From the NCBI RefSeq assembly GCF_021191705.1, contig NZ_JAIWPU010000054.1, positions 1 through 47,778 on the forward strand: a stretch of 47,778 bases of DNA. The letters are read 5' to 3'. Source of the DNA: Proluteimonas flavola. GTDB taxonomy: Bacteria > Pseudomonadota > Gammaproteobacteria > Xanthomonadales > Xanthomonadaceae. A program made the translations under genes and the position numbers. A model generated the notes under the pieces. The model searched no databases and had not been told where the DNA came from. It saw nothing but the letters and a program-made list of their open reading frames with translations. Of the stretch, positions 1-7,845 are shown piece by piece. Position 1 is the first letter of the stretch. Every line of letters starts with the position of its first letter.

Positions 1-159
1 GCGGCTGTGCGCCGTGTCGGCGCAGCGAGGACAGACGAAGCCATCCGGCCAGCGAGAGGCCTCCAGTGCCTGCTCGCACTGGCGCTCGCTGCCGTAGCGC
101 TTGAGGAACGCCGGCAGCGACAGGCCCGGCTGGAACTGCACGCGATTCATGGCCATCAT
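1..159 (-). CDS. IS1595-family transposase, N-terminal part (cut by window edge)
   Basis: The minus strand encodes the first 53 residues of a transposase and runs off the left edge of the window without a stop. It begins MMAMNRVQFQPG and contains SRWPDGFVCPRC, the first half of the zinc ribbon found at the N-terminus of IS1595-family DDE transposases. The family's usual length is about 300 residues, so the catalytic DDE domain lies outside the window. Three in-frame ATG codons (159, 156 and 150) could be the start; a GGAG lies just upstream. The insertion sequence sits next to the distal end of the T4SS operon. Family assignment is from recognised motif similarity; I could not delimit the IS terminal repeat with confidence. 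Confidence 0.75.
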   Translation of the reverse strand, partial: MMAMNRVQFQPGLSLPAFLKRYGSERQCEQALEASRWPDGFVCPRCADTAHSR

Positions 160-173
160 CCAGACTCCGAGGA

Positions 174-203
174 AGAGGGCGCCATCCTCGGCTCCCGCCC
201 TCT
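174..203. repeat. Short inverted repeat upstream of the transposase
   Basis: AGAGGGC at 174-180 is the reverse complement of GCCCTCT at 197-203. It lies 15-45 bp upstream of the transposase start and may be part of the IS end or a hairpin that limits read-through into the transposase. Both roles are inference. Confidence 0.35.
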
Positions 204-254
204 CACGGGCTGCGACTGCGCTGAAAGATCGTGCTAATCAGGATGGGTTAACGT

Positions 255-285
255 CCATGGATCCCCGCCTTCGCGGGGATGACGG
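255..285. repeat. REP-like palindromic repeat (ATCCCCGC-cttc-GCGGGGAT)
   Basis: An 8-bp perfect inverted repeat with a 4-nt loop spans 261-280, inside the longer context CCATGG...GATGACGG. This matches the widespread proteobacterial intergenic palindrome whose core reads CCCCGCCTTCGCGGGG. It lies between the IS end and the last gene of the T4SS operon, where it could also act as a transcript-stabilising hairpin for the operon's 3' end. Confidence 0.7.
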
Positions 286-362
286 ACTTGTTCAGAGGAT
301 TCAAAACTAAGGACAAACCTGACCAGTGCTGCCTTCCAGCGAAGGCGCGTACATCAGGCGTT

Positions 363-812
363 TCAACGCGCGCCAGTACATCCTTCGTACAGAATACGGC
401 AGTCGCCACCACACGCCTGCATTGCGGATTTACGCGCACGCCGCAATGTGCGATCTCTCGACGCAGCGGTTTCCGTGGCCGAAGTTGCCACGGAAGCACA
501 TTGATTTACAAAAACCAGATTTACCTCGCATGCCTCGCCGCCGCGCCGAGCGCACATTTCGAGCGACGCAGCGCTCGCTTCATCTTCCGTCCGATGATTG
601 ATTGCCCACCCTGTTAGGGAAATCGCACCTTCTTCAGCAGCTGCTATCGCGAACGCCCCCCAAGATTGGCTCTGATTCGGCGCTCGCGTATCACCTGCGT
701 TATGCGCAGGCAGAAAGACCGTGTGATAGCTCGACGAGCTAGGATCCTGCGCGAACAAGGCGCTACTGCCAAGAGTAAGCAAACAAAGGGCAGTCCGTAG
801 AAGCGTCCGCAT
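363..812 (-). CDS. Secreted DUF4189-type protein at the end of the T4SS operon
   Basis: This encodes 149 residues. Residues 1-21 form a signal peptide (MRTLLRTALCLL, cleavage near ALFA-QD). The mature part contains WGAFAIAAAEEGAI, then an alternation of Cys residues (C87, C95, C105, C134, C138, C145) and FVNQCASVA, the pattern of DUF4189 domains. The ATG at 812 was chosen because GGAGG lies six bases upstream and the signal peptide begins there; a longer reading from 848 has neither. It follows virB6 by 32 bp on the same strand, so it is probably co-transcribed with the T4SS. Its function is unknown. Inference: the periplasmic location and linkage would suit an accessory or an immunity protein, but nothing in the sequence proves that. 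Confidence 0.8.
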   Translation of the reverse strand: MRTLLRTALCLLTLGSSALFAQDPSSSSYHTVFLPAHNAGDTRAPNQSQSWGAFAIAAAEEGAISLTGWAINHRTEDEASAASLEMCARRGGEACEVNLVFVNQCASVATSATETAASRDRTLRRARKSAMQACGGDCRILYEGCTGAR

Positions 813-844
813 ATCAATCCTCCATGACGTGTCGCACCTCGTGA

Positions 845-1870
845 TCACCCACCGCCTCTTCCCGCCGCGGTCGTCTTGGGTGGTTCGTCTCCCGACCTAT
901 TCGAGACAGTTCGCTGCCTGTAATCCGAATCCTGCCCGGAACTGTTCCTCCCGAGCGTACCAAAGCTCGAGTTCGCTGCGAACTGCCCCAGCGTCCCGCT
1001 GAAGAACATCGCCGCCATCGGCGGTGCCATGACCATCAGCACCGACATCAGCAGACCGATGCCGCCCTGTTGCATCGCCGCGGCGTTGAGGCCGCCCGAC
1101 GGCACGACCCCGGGCACGTCGAGTATCTCCTGCGTCATCAGCGTGTATTGCAGCAGTATGGCGGCCGCCGTGATCGCGACCAGCTTGGTCGCTACCGACA
1201 CCATGAAGGACAGCACGGCAAGACTGAACATGGTGCCGAGTCCGTAGAGCAGCCAGCGCTTGAACAGGTCCCTGGTCTGGTCGAACATCAGGCACAGGAT
1301 GAACAGCGGCCCGAATCCGACGAACAGCACCAGCGCGATCTTGTAGAGCAGCAGCAGCGCGCCGCCGACCACGGACGGCCCGGCGATGCCGATACCCATC
1401 AGCGTGATCGTCCGGTCCTGGCTGGTTTTGTTCTGCGGGTCGTCTGTACCGACGCCGACCCTGTCGACCAGCACGAAGATCAGTCCCATGATCTTGAGGT
1501 TCTTGTCGATCGATTGCTCGGGTTTCTCATCGGTACCGGTCACGATGGTGTTGATCGACTTCGGCAGGCCGTCGGCGAGAAAGCTGGTCAGGTTGGTCCC
1601 GGCGAACGACATCGCAGTGGCGGCCGAGACGATCAGGAACACACGCAGCGAACCGACCACCAGGCCCATCATCGATTCACGGCTGCGCCCGGTGACGATC
1701 ATGAATCCCTGCATCAGGACCCACAGCGTGCAGAGCGTCAGCGCAAGCCCGCTGACGAACTGAGTGCCACGCGCAATCAGACCGGTCTGGAACGAGGCGA
1801 TCTGCGAATTCATGAACTCGAAGATCAGCGCGAAGAACGCCCACTGGGCGAAACCGGCCAGACTGTCCAT
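845..1870 (-). CDS. virB6: T4SS inner-membrane protein VirB6
   Basis: VirB6 is the polytopic inner-membrane component of the T4SS inner-membrane complex. The 341-residue product has hydrophobic segments at about 35-60, 68-92, 160-197, 208-245 and 268-292, a polar periplasmic stretch at 93-130, and a hydrophilic Ser/Arg/Gly-rich C-terminus (about 303-341). The ATG at 1870 has GGAG nine bases upstream; the open frame continues further upstream through virB5 but without hydrophobic signal. It follows virB5 by 17 bp and precedes the DUF4189 gene. The assignment rests on topology, size and position in a complete virB operon; the primary sequence of VirB6 proteins is poorly conserved. Confidence 0.85.
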   Translation of the reverse strand: MDSLAGFAQWAFFALIFEFMNSQIASFQTGLIARGTQFVSGLALTLCTLWVLMQGFMIVTGRSRESMMGLVVGSLRVFLIVSAATAMSFAGTNLTSFLADGLPKSINTIVTGTDEKPEQSIDKNLKIMGLIFVLVDRVGVGTDDPQNKTSQDRTITLMGIGIAGPSVVGGALLLLYKIALVLFVGFGPLFILCLMFDQTRDLFKRWLLYGLGTMFSLAVLSFMVSVATKLVAITAAAILLQYTLMTQEILDVPGVVPSGGLNAAAMQQGGIGLLMSVLMVMAPPMAAMFFSGTLGQFAANSSFGTLGRNSSGQDSDYRQRTVSNRSGDEPPKTTAAGRGGG

Positions 1871-1887
1871 GTCGAACTCCGAGGTCG

Positions 1888-2643
1888 TTACAGCGAGGCA
1901 GGCAGGTCCACGCTGCCCCTGCCGGTGAACAGATTCCGGGTCAGCGCGATCTGCGTGTGCCGGATATGTGCGACCCGCGCCTCGTAGGCGCGCATATAGG
2001 TCTGGTAGCGGTCGCGGTCGTTGTCCATCAGTGCGGTCAGCGCCAGCAACTCGTTGGAATTGGACTGCAGATCGGCGTAGTCCCCGGTGCCCAGGGCGCG
2101 ACGGCGCTGCTCGATGGCCTCCAGGCGCGAATGGTGCTCGGCGGCACGCTCGAACATGCGCATCGCGAACGCGTATTGCGCGAGCTCGGTCTGCACCAGT
2201 TCCCGGCACAGCGTGCGCTGCTGCTGCCCAAGACCGCTCGATATGCCCGACGGACAGAGCCTGCCGATACCCAAGGGCGCAGCCGACGGCGCGGCCGGAT
2301 CGAGCTTGGCCGTGCCTTCCGGCTCGGCGACGAGCGCGATGGTTTCTCCGGTCGGTTTGTGATCGACCTGCAATCGCGTATTGACCTTCTGCAGCTCGCC
2401 GACGACGGTGGTGCTGCCGCCTCCGCCGATCCGGTCGCGCAGTTGCTGGACCTGCTGGTAGGTCTCGCGATCATGGACCTGCCATGCGGCCGCGGCGGCG
2501 CCCGTCGCGAGAACGGCCGCGACCGCGATGGCGACGACGAACCGGCGCCTCACGCGTGGCCACCCGAGGCGGATTCCGAACGTGCGTTGCAAGCCGTTCG
2601 CGAGGCTGTGCGTCCTCGCCTGATGGATGGTCCGGGACCTCAT
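1888..2643 (-). CDS. virB5: VirB5-like T4SS protein (minor pilus/envelope component)
   Basis: This 251-residue protein lies between virB4 and virB6, the position of VirB5 in T4SS operons. It has an Arg-rich N-terminus, a hydrophobic segment at about 35-53 and then a mostly helical, Gln/Arg-rich extracytoplasmic region, compatible with a VirB5-like protein. The start at 2643 is supported by GGAGG six bases upstream. The first 34 residues before the hydrophobic stretch are long for a cleavable signal peptide, so it may instead stay anchored in the inner membrane. VirB5 family sequence motifs are weak, so the name relies mainly on gene order; confidence in the exact role is moderate. Confidence 0.65.
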   Translation of the reverse strand: MRSRTIHQARTHSLANGLQRTFGIRLGWPRVRRRFVVAIAVAAVLATGAAAAAWQVHDRETYQQVQQLRDRIGGGGSTTVVGELQKVNTRLQVDHKPTGETIALVAEPEGTAKLDPAAPSAAPLGIGRLCPSGISSGLGQQQRTLCRELVQTELAQYAFAMRMFERAAEHHSRLEAIEQRRRALGTGDYADLQSNSNELLALTALMDNDRDRYQTYMRAYEARVAHIRHTQIALTRNLFTGRGSVDLPASL

Positions 2644-2677
2644 GCGACACCTCCTGTGTCCGTGCGGGTTGGAATGC

Positions 2678-5161
2678 TCATCGATCCGCCAGTGCCGCGG
2701 CTTCTGGATGTTCGACCGGCTGGCCGCGGGCATGTACCGGCCGGGCGTGTCCCGAGCCTTTCCGCTGCGCGTAGAACGCCGGAAGCCACTGTCCGGGATC
2801 GAGATCCCCTCGCTCGACGTTGAGAGAGGCCGCTTGCTCGGCGACGATCCGATGCATGATCTCGATGTTGTCGGTGCTCGCAGAAATGACCGCCAGCGCA
2901 TCGTCCATGCCCCGCAGATTCAACTGGCAGACGGTCGAAGCATGGCCCTGTTTGACCAGGAAGCTGCGCGAGCGCTCGTCGAGCGAGCGGACGACCTCGA
3001 ACTCCGCATCGGTCAGCTTCAGGCCTTCGACGTAGTCCTTCCGCGCCGCGTTCGGATTGGGCAGCAAGATCAGCGTCGCCGTCTGCTCGATCAGGGCCGC
3101 GGAAATGTCGCTCGCCAGCGCATCCTCCGGACTCTGCGTCGCGAAGATGCCCAGGCCGTTCTGCTTGCGGATCGTCTTCTGCTTGTTCTTGGCGAACTCC
3201 TTGAGCGCGCCGCCGCCGTCGAGGATCTTCCAGAACTCGTCCATGACGTAGATCAGCGGCCGGCCGTCGATCAGCGCCTCGAGCCGGTGCAGCAGATAGT
3301 TGATCACCGGCACGCGCACTTCGGGGTTGTCGATCACGTCGGTGTAATCGAAGCCGATGATGCAGGCGCGCTCCAGATCGATGACATCCATCTGGTTGTC
3401 GAACACCCAGCCAAATGCATGACCCGCCGTCCACTTGCGCAGACGTGCATATAGTCCGTCGTCGCCCATGTTGGGCAGACTCTTCTGGAAGTTGCTCATC
3501 GACCGCAGTTGCGGCGGCATGTCGAGGATGCTTTCCACTGCCCGATGGATGTCCTCGTCCTCGCGCGCGGTGTACTGGGACTTGCCGGCGAGCACCTTGA
3601 CCAGACCGGCGAGGAACTGGATGTTGGCCTCGGTGTTGGCGCACTGGAACGGATTGAAGCCGGTGGGCGCACCGCTCTCCAGGGCCAGATAGGCGCCACC
3701 GCAGGCCCGCACGAAGATCTCCGCGCCTCGGTCCTTGTCGAAGAAGAAGATCGTCGGCACCGGGTCGAACTTCTGCACCTGGCTGAGCAGGAAATTGATC
3801 AGCGCCGTCTTGCCGGTGCCGGACTTGCCGATCACCATCGTGTTCGCGATCGCTTTCTCCCCGAACGAATTCTCGGACGGGTGCGTCGCGTGGAAGTTGA
3901 AGTAGTAGGGCTGGCCGTTGGTGGTCTGCAAGGCCGTGACGGCATCGCCCCACGGATTCTGCGCACGCTTGCCGGTGGCGAAGTTGTGCAGCGGCGAAAG
4001 GCCCAGGAAGTTCAGCGAACTGACGTTGGCCAGGCGAGTGCGGAATTTCCAGTTCGCCGGGAACTGGGAATAGAACGACGCGCAGACCGCGAGGTCTTCC
4101 TTCACCGACACGAAGCCCGCATTGGACAGCTCGGCGCGGGTCGTGGCGATGTGCTGCGCCAGCGTCGGCTGGTCCGGGGCGTACAGCGCCATGATGAAGT
4201 GGTATTCGCCGAGCACGAAGTTGCCCGAGGCGATCCCGTCCATCGCATGGTCGAGTTCGGCGATCTGGCTGACCGCCTTGTCGCCGGAGGAGATCATCAT
4301 CCCCTTGGTGCGGTCGAGTACTTTCAGCGCGTCCTGCCGGCCCATGGGACTGAAGGAGTGCGTGATGACGTACTCGAAGTCGAGGTACTTGAGCGCGTTG
4401 AGGATGCCCGGCCAGGTCGCGTCGGTGTAGTCCTTGATGTTGAGGATCGCGCCGAACTGGTTGCCGCCGCCCGGCGTGCTGACCACGAAGTCGCCGGTCC
4501 GGGCCGAGAACGTGTGCCCGCTCACCGCGAGATAGTCGCAGACCGGTGCGCGCAGCACCGGTACCGGCGCGTCGATCCGGTTCAGCAGATACGCGAACAG
4601 CTCCAGCGTCCCGGAGAAGACCACTCCGTTGTCGCCCGTGTACATGCCCAGCCGCGCAGGCGCGTAGTCCCTGAGCACGGCTTCCACGTTGCCGGCCAGT
4701 TCGACGAGCTTGACCACGGCCTGATCCTGCTCCGCCTGCAGACGCGCAAGATCGGAGGACTTCTCGACGAGCTTCTTCCCGCTGACGATGGGCCGGAAGA
4801 TCATCGTCAGGTACAGCTCGTTCTGCATGATCTTCTGCGTGGAGAGCGTTTCGAAGTACCGGTCGGACAGCGCCTGGTTGAACGCCTGCGCGAATGCGGC
4901 CGGCATGTCGATACGGCCGCGCCTGCGCACGTCGTGGACCCAGAAGGCGACGTTGACGAAGTCCGGCGCGCGCAGCGTCTGCAGCATGCGGTTGAAGGTC
5001 GCGTGCCGGTGCTCGAGTTCCCATGTCTCCCGCCCCACGAACGGCAGCCCGCCCAGACGCCACGTCAGCAGATAGTCGCTGCCGGTGGTCTTGACCACGT
5101 GCGGCGACACATGGGCCGACAAGGGCACGAACTCGGCGATCGAGGTGGCGGGCGCGCGCAT
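2678..5161 (-). CDS. virB4: T4SS ATPase VirB4
   Basis: VirB4 is the largest T4SS ATPase, powering assembly and substrate transfer at the inner membrane. The 827-residue product has the CagE/VirB4 N-terminal domain (about 1-400), a Walker A GKSGTGKT at 445-452, the FNPF motif near 502, and a Walker B segment LIYVMDEFW at 636-644 followed by the NKQKTIRKQNG and ATQSPED motifs typical of the family. The length matches the family. The ATG at 5161 lies 2 bp after the virB3 stop, indicating translational coupling. The end is 34 bp from virB5. Confidence 0.97.
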   Translation of the reverse strand: MRAPATSIAEFVPLSAHVSPHVVKTTGSDYLLTWRLGGLPFVGRETWELEHRHATFNRMLQTLRAPDFVNVAFWVHDVRRRGRIDMPAAFAQAFNQALSDRYFETLSTQKIMQNELYLTMIFRPIVSGKKLVEKSSDLARLQAEQDQAVVKLVELAGNVEAVLRDYAPARLGMYTGDNGVVFSGTLELFAYLLNRIDAPVPVLRAPVCDYLAVSGHTFSARTGDFVVSTPGGGNQFGAILNIKDYTDATWPGILNALKYLDFEYVITHSFSPMGRQDALKVLDRTKGMMISSGDKAVSQIAELDHAMDGIASGNFVLGEYHFIMALYAPDQPTLAQHIATTRAELSNAGFVSVKEDLAVCASFYSQFPANWKFRTRLANVSSLNFLGLSPLHNFATGKRAQNPWGDAVTALQTTNGQPYYFNFHATHPSENSFGEKAIANTMVIGKSGTGKTALINFLLSQVQKFDPVPTIFFFDKDRGAEIFVRACGGAYLALESGAPTGFNPFQCANTEANIQFLAGLVKVLAGKSQYTAREDEDIHRAVESILDMPPQLRSMSNFQKSLPNMGDDGLYARLRKWTAGHAFGWVFDNQMDVIDLERACIIGFDYTDVIDNPEVRVPVINYLLHRLEALIDGRPLIYVMDEFWKILDGGGALKEFAKNKQKTIRKQNGLGIFATQSPEDALASDISAALIEQTATLILLPNPNAARKDYVEGLKLTDAEFEVVRSLDERSRSFLVKQGHASTVCQLNLRGMDDALAVISASTDNIEIMHRIVAEQAASLNVERGDLDPGQWLPAFYAQRKGSGHARPVHARGQPVEHPEAAALADR

Positions 5162-5163
5162 GG

Positions 5164-5481
5164 TCAGGATGCCCTGCGACCGTCGTGGATCTCCGACCGG
5201 TAGCTGTTGGCCGTGAAGATCCAGACGCCTTCGTGCCGGCTGACATTCCGGGCCCTGAGCCGGAACATCCAGCGCAGGCCGAGTAGCCGGAAGATCATCT
5301 CGTCGCGTCGGGCCATCTGCCGCATGACCATGATCACGAACGGCAACAGGACGAGGAAGAACATGTCGATATAGAACGTCAGCAGCAGACAGGCGCCCGC
5401 CCCGACCGCGAACGGCAGGTAGGGCACGCCCATGAACATCGGCGGGCGCGTGCAGCCGCGGAACAGGATGTCCTTATGCAT
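5164..5481 (-). CDS. virB3: T4SS inner-membrane protein VirB3
   Basis: VirB3 is a small inner-membrane protein that works with VirB4. The 105-residue product contains the N-terminal FRGCTRPPMFMGVP motif, which is characteristic of VirB3 (RPAMxxGVP-like), and one long or two close transmembrane segments between residues 22 and 54, followed by a basic cytoplasmic tail. The ATG at 5481 was preferred over the longer reading from 5526 because the conserved VirB3 sequence begins there and it overlaps the virB2 stop (ATGCATAA, 8 nt overlap), a sign of coupled translation. Confidence 0.92.
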   Translation of the reverse strand: MHKDILFRGCTRPPMFMGVPYLPFAVGAGACLLLTFYIDMFFLVLLPFVIMVMRQMARRDEMIFRLLGLRWMFRLRARNVSRHEGVWIFTANSYRSEIHDGRRAS

Positions 5482-5851
5482 AGCCCGGCAGCATCTGGAC
5501 AACGGCCATGGCGGTCGACGTGACATCGTCAGGCAGCAGCATCTTGGCGATCTGCGCCGCGGCGCCGATCAGGAAGCCGCCGATGAGCACGGGCGCGACA
5601 TCGCCGATGCGCTTGTGGTTGAACGCGACCTGATAGCCGGCAAAGATGATCGCGATAGTGACGACCGCGATCGATGCGACGTTCAGCAGCGCATTGATGT
5701 TGCCGAAGAAGCTCTGCACCCGCGTGGTCGCGCCCGCGACATCCTGGGCCCAGGCGACGACCGGGAGCAGCGCGAGCGACCCGGATGCGAGCGCCGCGTG
5801 CAGCGGCGTGCGGGCATGGCGGACGCGGTCTGGAATGAGGGTCTTCTGCAT
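5474..5851 (-). CDS. virB2: T4SS major pilin VirB2
   Basis: VirB2 is the T4SS pilin, processed and stored in the inner membrane. The 125-residue precursor has a long basic signal sequence with probable cleavage after AWA (residue 35) and two hydrophobic helices at about 57-75 and 86-105, separated by the short cytoplasmic loop FNHKRIGD. This is the standard VirB2 arrangement, though the precursor N-terminus is rather long. AAGGA lies upstream of the ATG. The stop codon overlaps the virB3 start. Confidence 0.92.
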   Translation of the reverse strand: MQKTLIPDRVRHARTPLHAALASGSLALLPVVAWAQDVAGATTRVQSFFGNINALLNVASIAVVTIAIIFAGYQVAFNHKRIGDVAPVLIGGFLIGAAAQIAKMLLPDDVTSTAMAVVQMLPGYA

Positions 5852-5908
5852 GATGCTTTCCTTGGCGTTGGTGTTGGCGGTGGGGAGTTCGAGGCCTGTC
5901 CGGTTCGC

Positions 5909-6733
5909 TCAGAACACGAAAGCGGTATCGGCCGGTTGACCGGGTGGTACGGGCTGGCGGGGCGTGTTCGATGGCTGCGCGACCTGCTGGGGCGGGGCCG
6001 AACTGAGCCGCACCGTGACCGGTGCGTCGTCGTCGATTCGCGGCGATGTCGCGTCCGACGTCTGGCCGACAGGCGCCGACTGCGCGGCCGGGCTCGCCTG
6101 CATGTCCAAGGGCGCATCCGCGCGCGTTTCCTGCGCGGATGGCGCAGCGGTGAAGCCGGACGCGTCCGTACGCGAAACGCGGGCGGCCTCCTGCACGCGG
6201 CTGGCGACTCTGGATGACGGCAGGGCGATGCCGCTGCCGCGTGGAGGTGTCGCAGACGCCGACCCGGTTCGAACGACCGGAATCGACGCGGCCGGCGCCA
6301 CCGCCTGCCAGGAGGCGAGCACCTTCTGCACGTAGCCGTGCTGGTAACCGGTGACGAAGTTGCCCGAGTAGTAGCAGCTGAAGGCCTTGCCCCAGTCGCC
6401 GCCGGCCCGCGTATGGCATTCGGACAGGATCTGTGCACCGGCACGCAGGTTCGGGCAGATGTCGAAGGCTTTCTCGTGGGAGTCGAGGCCGTAATGGCGC
6501 AGGTTGTACCGGTTCACCTGCGCCAGCCCGAGCGAGAAGTTGTAGCCCTCGCGTTCCAGCATCCGGCTGGTCGACAGCGCTTCTTCGAGGCTCCGCGGCT
6601 GGCGCGCCAGGCGACCGCCGACGACCCCGATCGCGAACGGGTTGTACGAGGACTCGACGCGGACCACGTGGTGCATGACCTCGGCGGGGACGGCAAGCCC
6701 CGCGCAACCCATCAGTTCCATGCCGGGAAGCAT
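5909..6733 (-). CDS. virB1: T4SS lytic transglycosylase VirB1
   Basis: VirB1 cleaves peptidoglycan locally to let the secretion channel pass. The 274-residue product has an SLT-type transglycosylase domain at about 15-150, with the catalytic Glu as E27 in VESSYNPFAIGV, the FSLGLAQVNRYNL motif and the YYSGN segment (about 127-131). The rest is a low-complexity Ala/Pro/Ser/Gln-rich tail with no recognised domain. No clear signal peptide is visible from this start, which is supported by GGAGGA seven bases upstream. The gene lies 67 bp after virB11 and before virB2. Confidence 0.92.
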   Translation of the reverse strand: MLPGMELMGCAGLAVPAEVMHHVVRVESSYNPFAIGVVGGRLARQPRSLEEALSTSRMLEREGYNFSLGLAQVNRYNLRHYGLDSHEKAFDICPNLRAGAQILSECHTRAGGDWGKAFSCYYSGNFVTGYQHGYVQKVLASWQAVAPAASIPVVRTGSASATPPRGSGIALPSSRVASRVQEAARVSRTDASGFTAAPSAQETRADAPLDMQASPAAQSAPVGQTSDATSPRIDDDAPVTVRLSSAPPQQVAQPSNTPRQPVPPGQPADTAFVF

Positions 6734-6800
6734 CAGCAGGTCCTCCGTGCCCGGAACCGGCAGACCAACATGCGCGAACGCGCGGATGTCGGCGCCCGGC

Positions 6801-7838
6801 TCATGCCGCCACCGCGTGTTCGGGCTCGAAGTCGATGCCAGTGATGAAGCGCCGGCCCGCGTGCGCCTTGATGTGGACGACGATCTCGATCGTCATGCGC
6901 AGCAGGCGCTTGATCACGTCGAACTCCAGCCCCGCCCCTTCCGCGGACGCCTTGACCATCAGCGCGAGCTGGTCCCAGGTCTGCCCGGTGCTGCCCGCGT
7001 GGCAGCTGGTGATCGATCCGGGGTGGCCCGAGGCGCAATTGCGGATGAAGTAGAACGACTCGTCGCCGCGCAGCTCGGCGAGGATGATCCGGTCCGGCTT
7101 CATCCGCAGGCAGGCTTCCATGCAGCTCTTGGCGGTGACGTTGCTCGCGCTTTGGCCACCCTTCGAGTACAGCAGATGCACCACGTTGGGCTGGCGCAGG
7201 AAGAGTTCGCGGGCGTCCTCGATCGTCACCAGCCGCTCGTGCCCAGGGATATGGTCGACGAGGGATTTCATGAAGGTGGTCTTGCCGCTGCCGGTCGCGC
7301 CGGCCACGACGATGTTCTTGTGATAGCGGACGGCCTGGCGGAAGAACTGCGCGTAATCGCGTGCGCGGCGGAGTTCGAGCAGTTCCCGGTCCTGATCGCT
7401 GATCGACGCCGACGCCTCGGGGATCCCGGCGAAGAAGCCGTCGCGTTCGTACTCGTCGAGTGTTCTGGCATGGCGCGACGGCAGCCGGATCGTGATCGAG
7501 ACCTGCCCCGCGTCGCAGGCGGGCGGAATCACGAACTGCGCGCGTTGCCCGGTGGGAAACGTCAGCGACACCATGGGATCGACATCGGTGATGCGCTGGC
7601 CGGTATTGCTCTCGTTGACGATCGATGTGCAGAACTGGCGCGCGCGCTCGAATGTCAGCGATGGGATGTCCATACGGCGCCAGCCGTCCCGGGTTTCCAG
7701 ATACAGCTCACCCGGCCGGTTGATGCAGATCTCGGTGACGTCGGTGGACTGCATGTGCGCACCGATGCCGAGCACCTCGTACTGGTACTCGAGGAAGCGG
7801 TTGGAGAGCTGCGCGACGGTGGCGGGCTGGAGGTCCAT
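6801..7838 (-). CDS. virB11: T4SS hexameric ATPase VirB11
   Basis: VirB11 is the cytoplasmic traffic ATPase at the base of the T4SS, related to type II and type IV pilus ATPases. The 345-residue product has Walker A GATGSGKT at 180-187, the Asp box RLVTIEDARELF at 202-213, Walker B RIILAELRG at 250-258 and the His box GHPGSITSCHA at 271-281. I chose the ATG at 7838, just after the virB10 stop at 7846, because family sequence begins there. An in-frame ATG at 7874 inside virB10 is an alternative; neither has a strong ribosome-binding site, suggesting translation coupled to virB10. Confidence 0.95.
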   Translation of the reverse strand: MDLQPATVAQLSNRFLEYQYEVLGIGAHMQSTDVTEICINRPGELYLETRDGWRRMDIPSLTFERARQFCTSIVNESNTGQRITDVDPMVSLTFPTGQRAQFVIPPACDAGQVSITIRLPSRHARTLDEYERDGFFAGIPEASASISDQDRELLELRRARDYAQFFRQAVRYHKNIVVAGATGSGKTTFMKSLVDHIPGHERLVTIEDARELFLRQPNVVHLLYSKGGQSASNVTAKSCMEACLRMKPDRIILAELRGDESFYFIRNCASGHPGSITSCHAGSTGQTWDQLALMVKASAEGAGLEFDVIKRLLRMTIEIVVHIKAHAGRRFITGIDFEPEHAVAA

Positions 7839-7845
7839 GGCCGAC

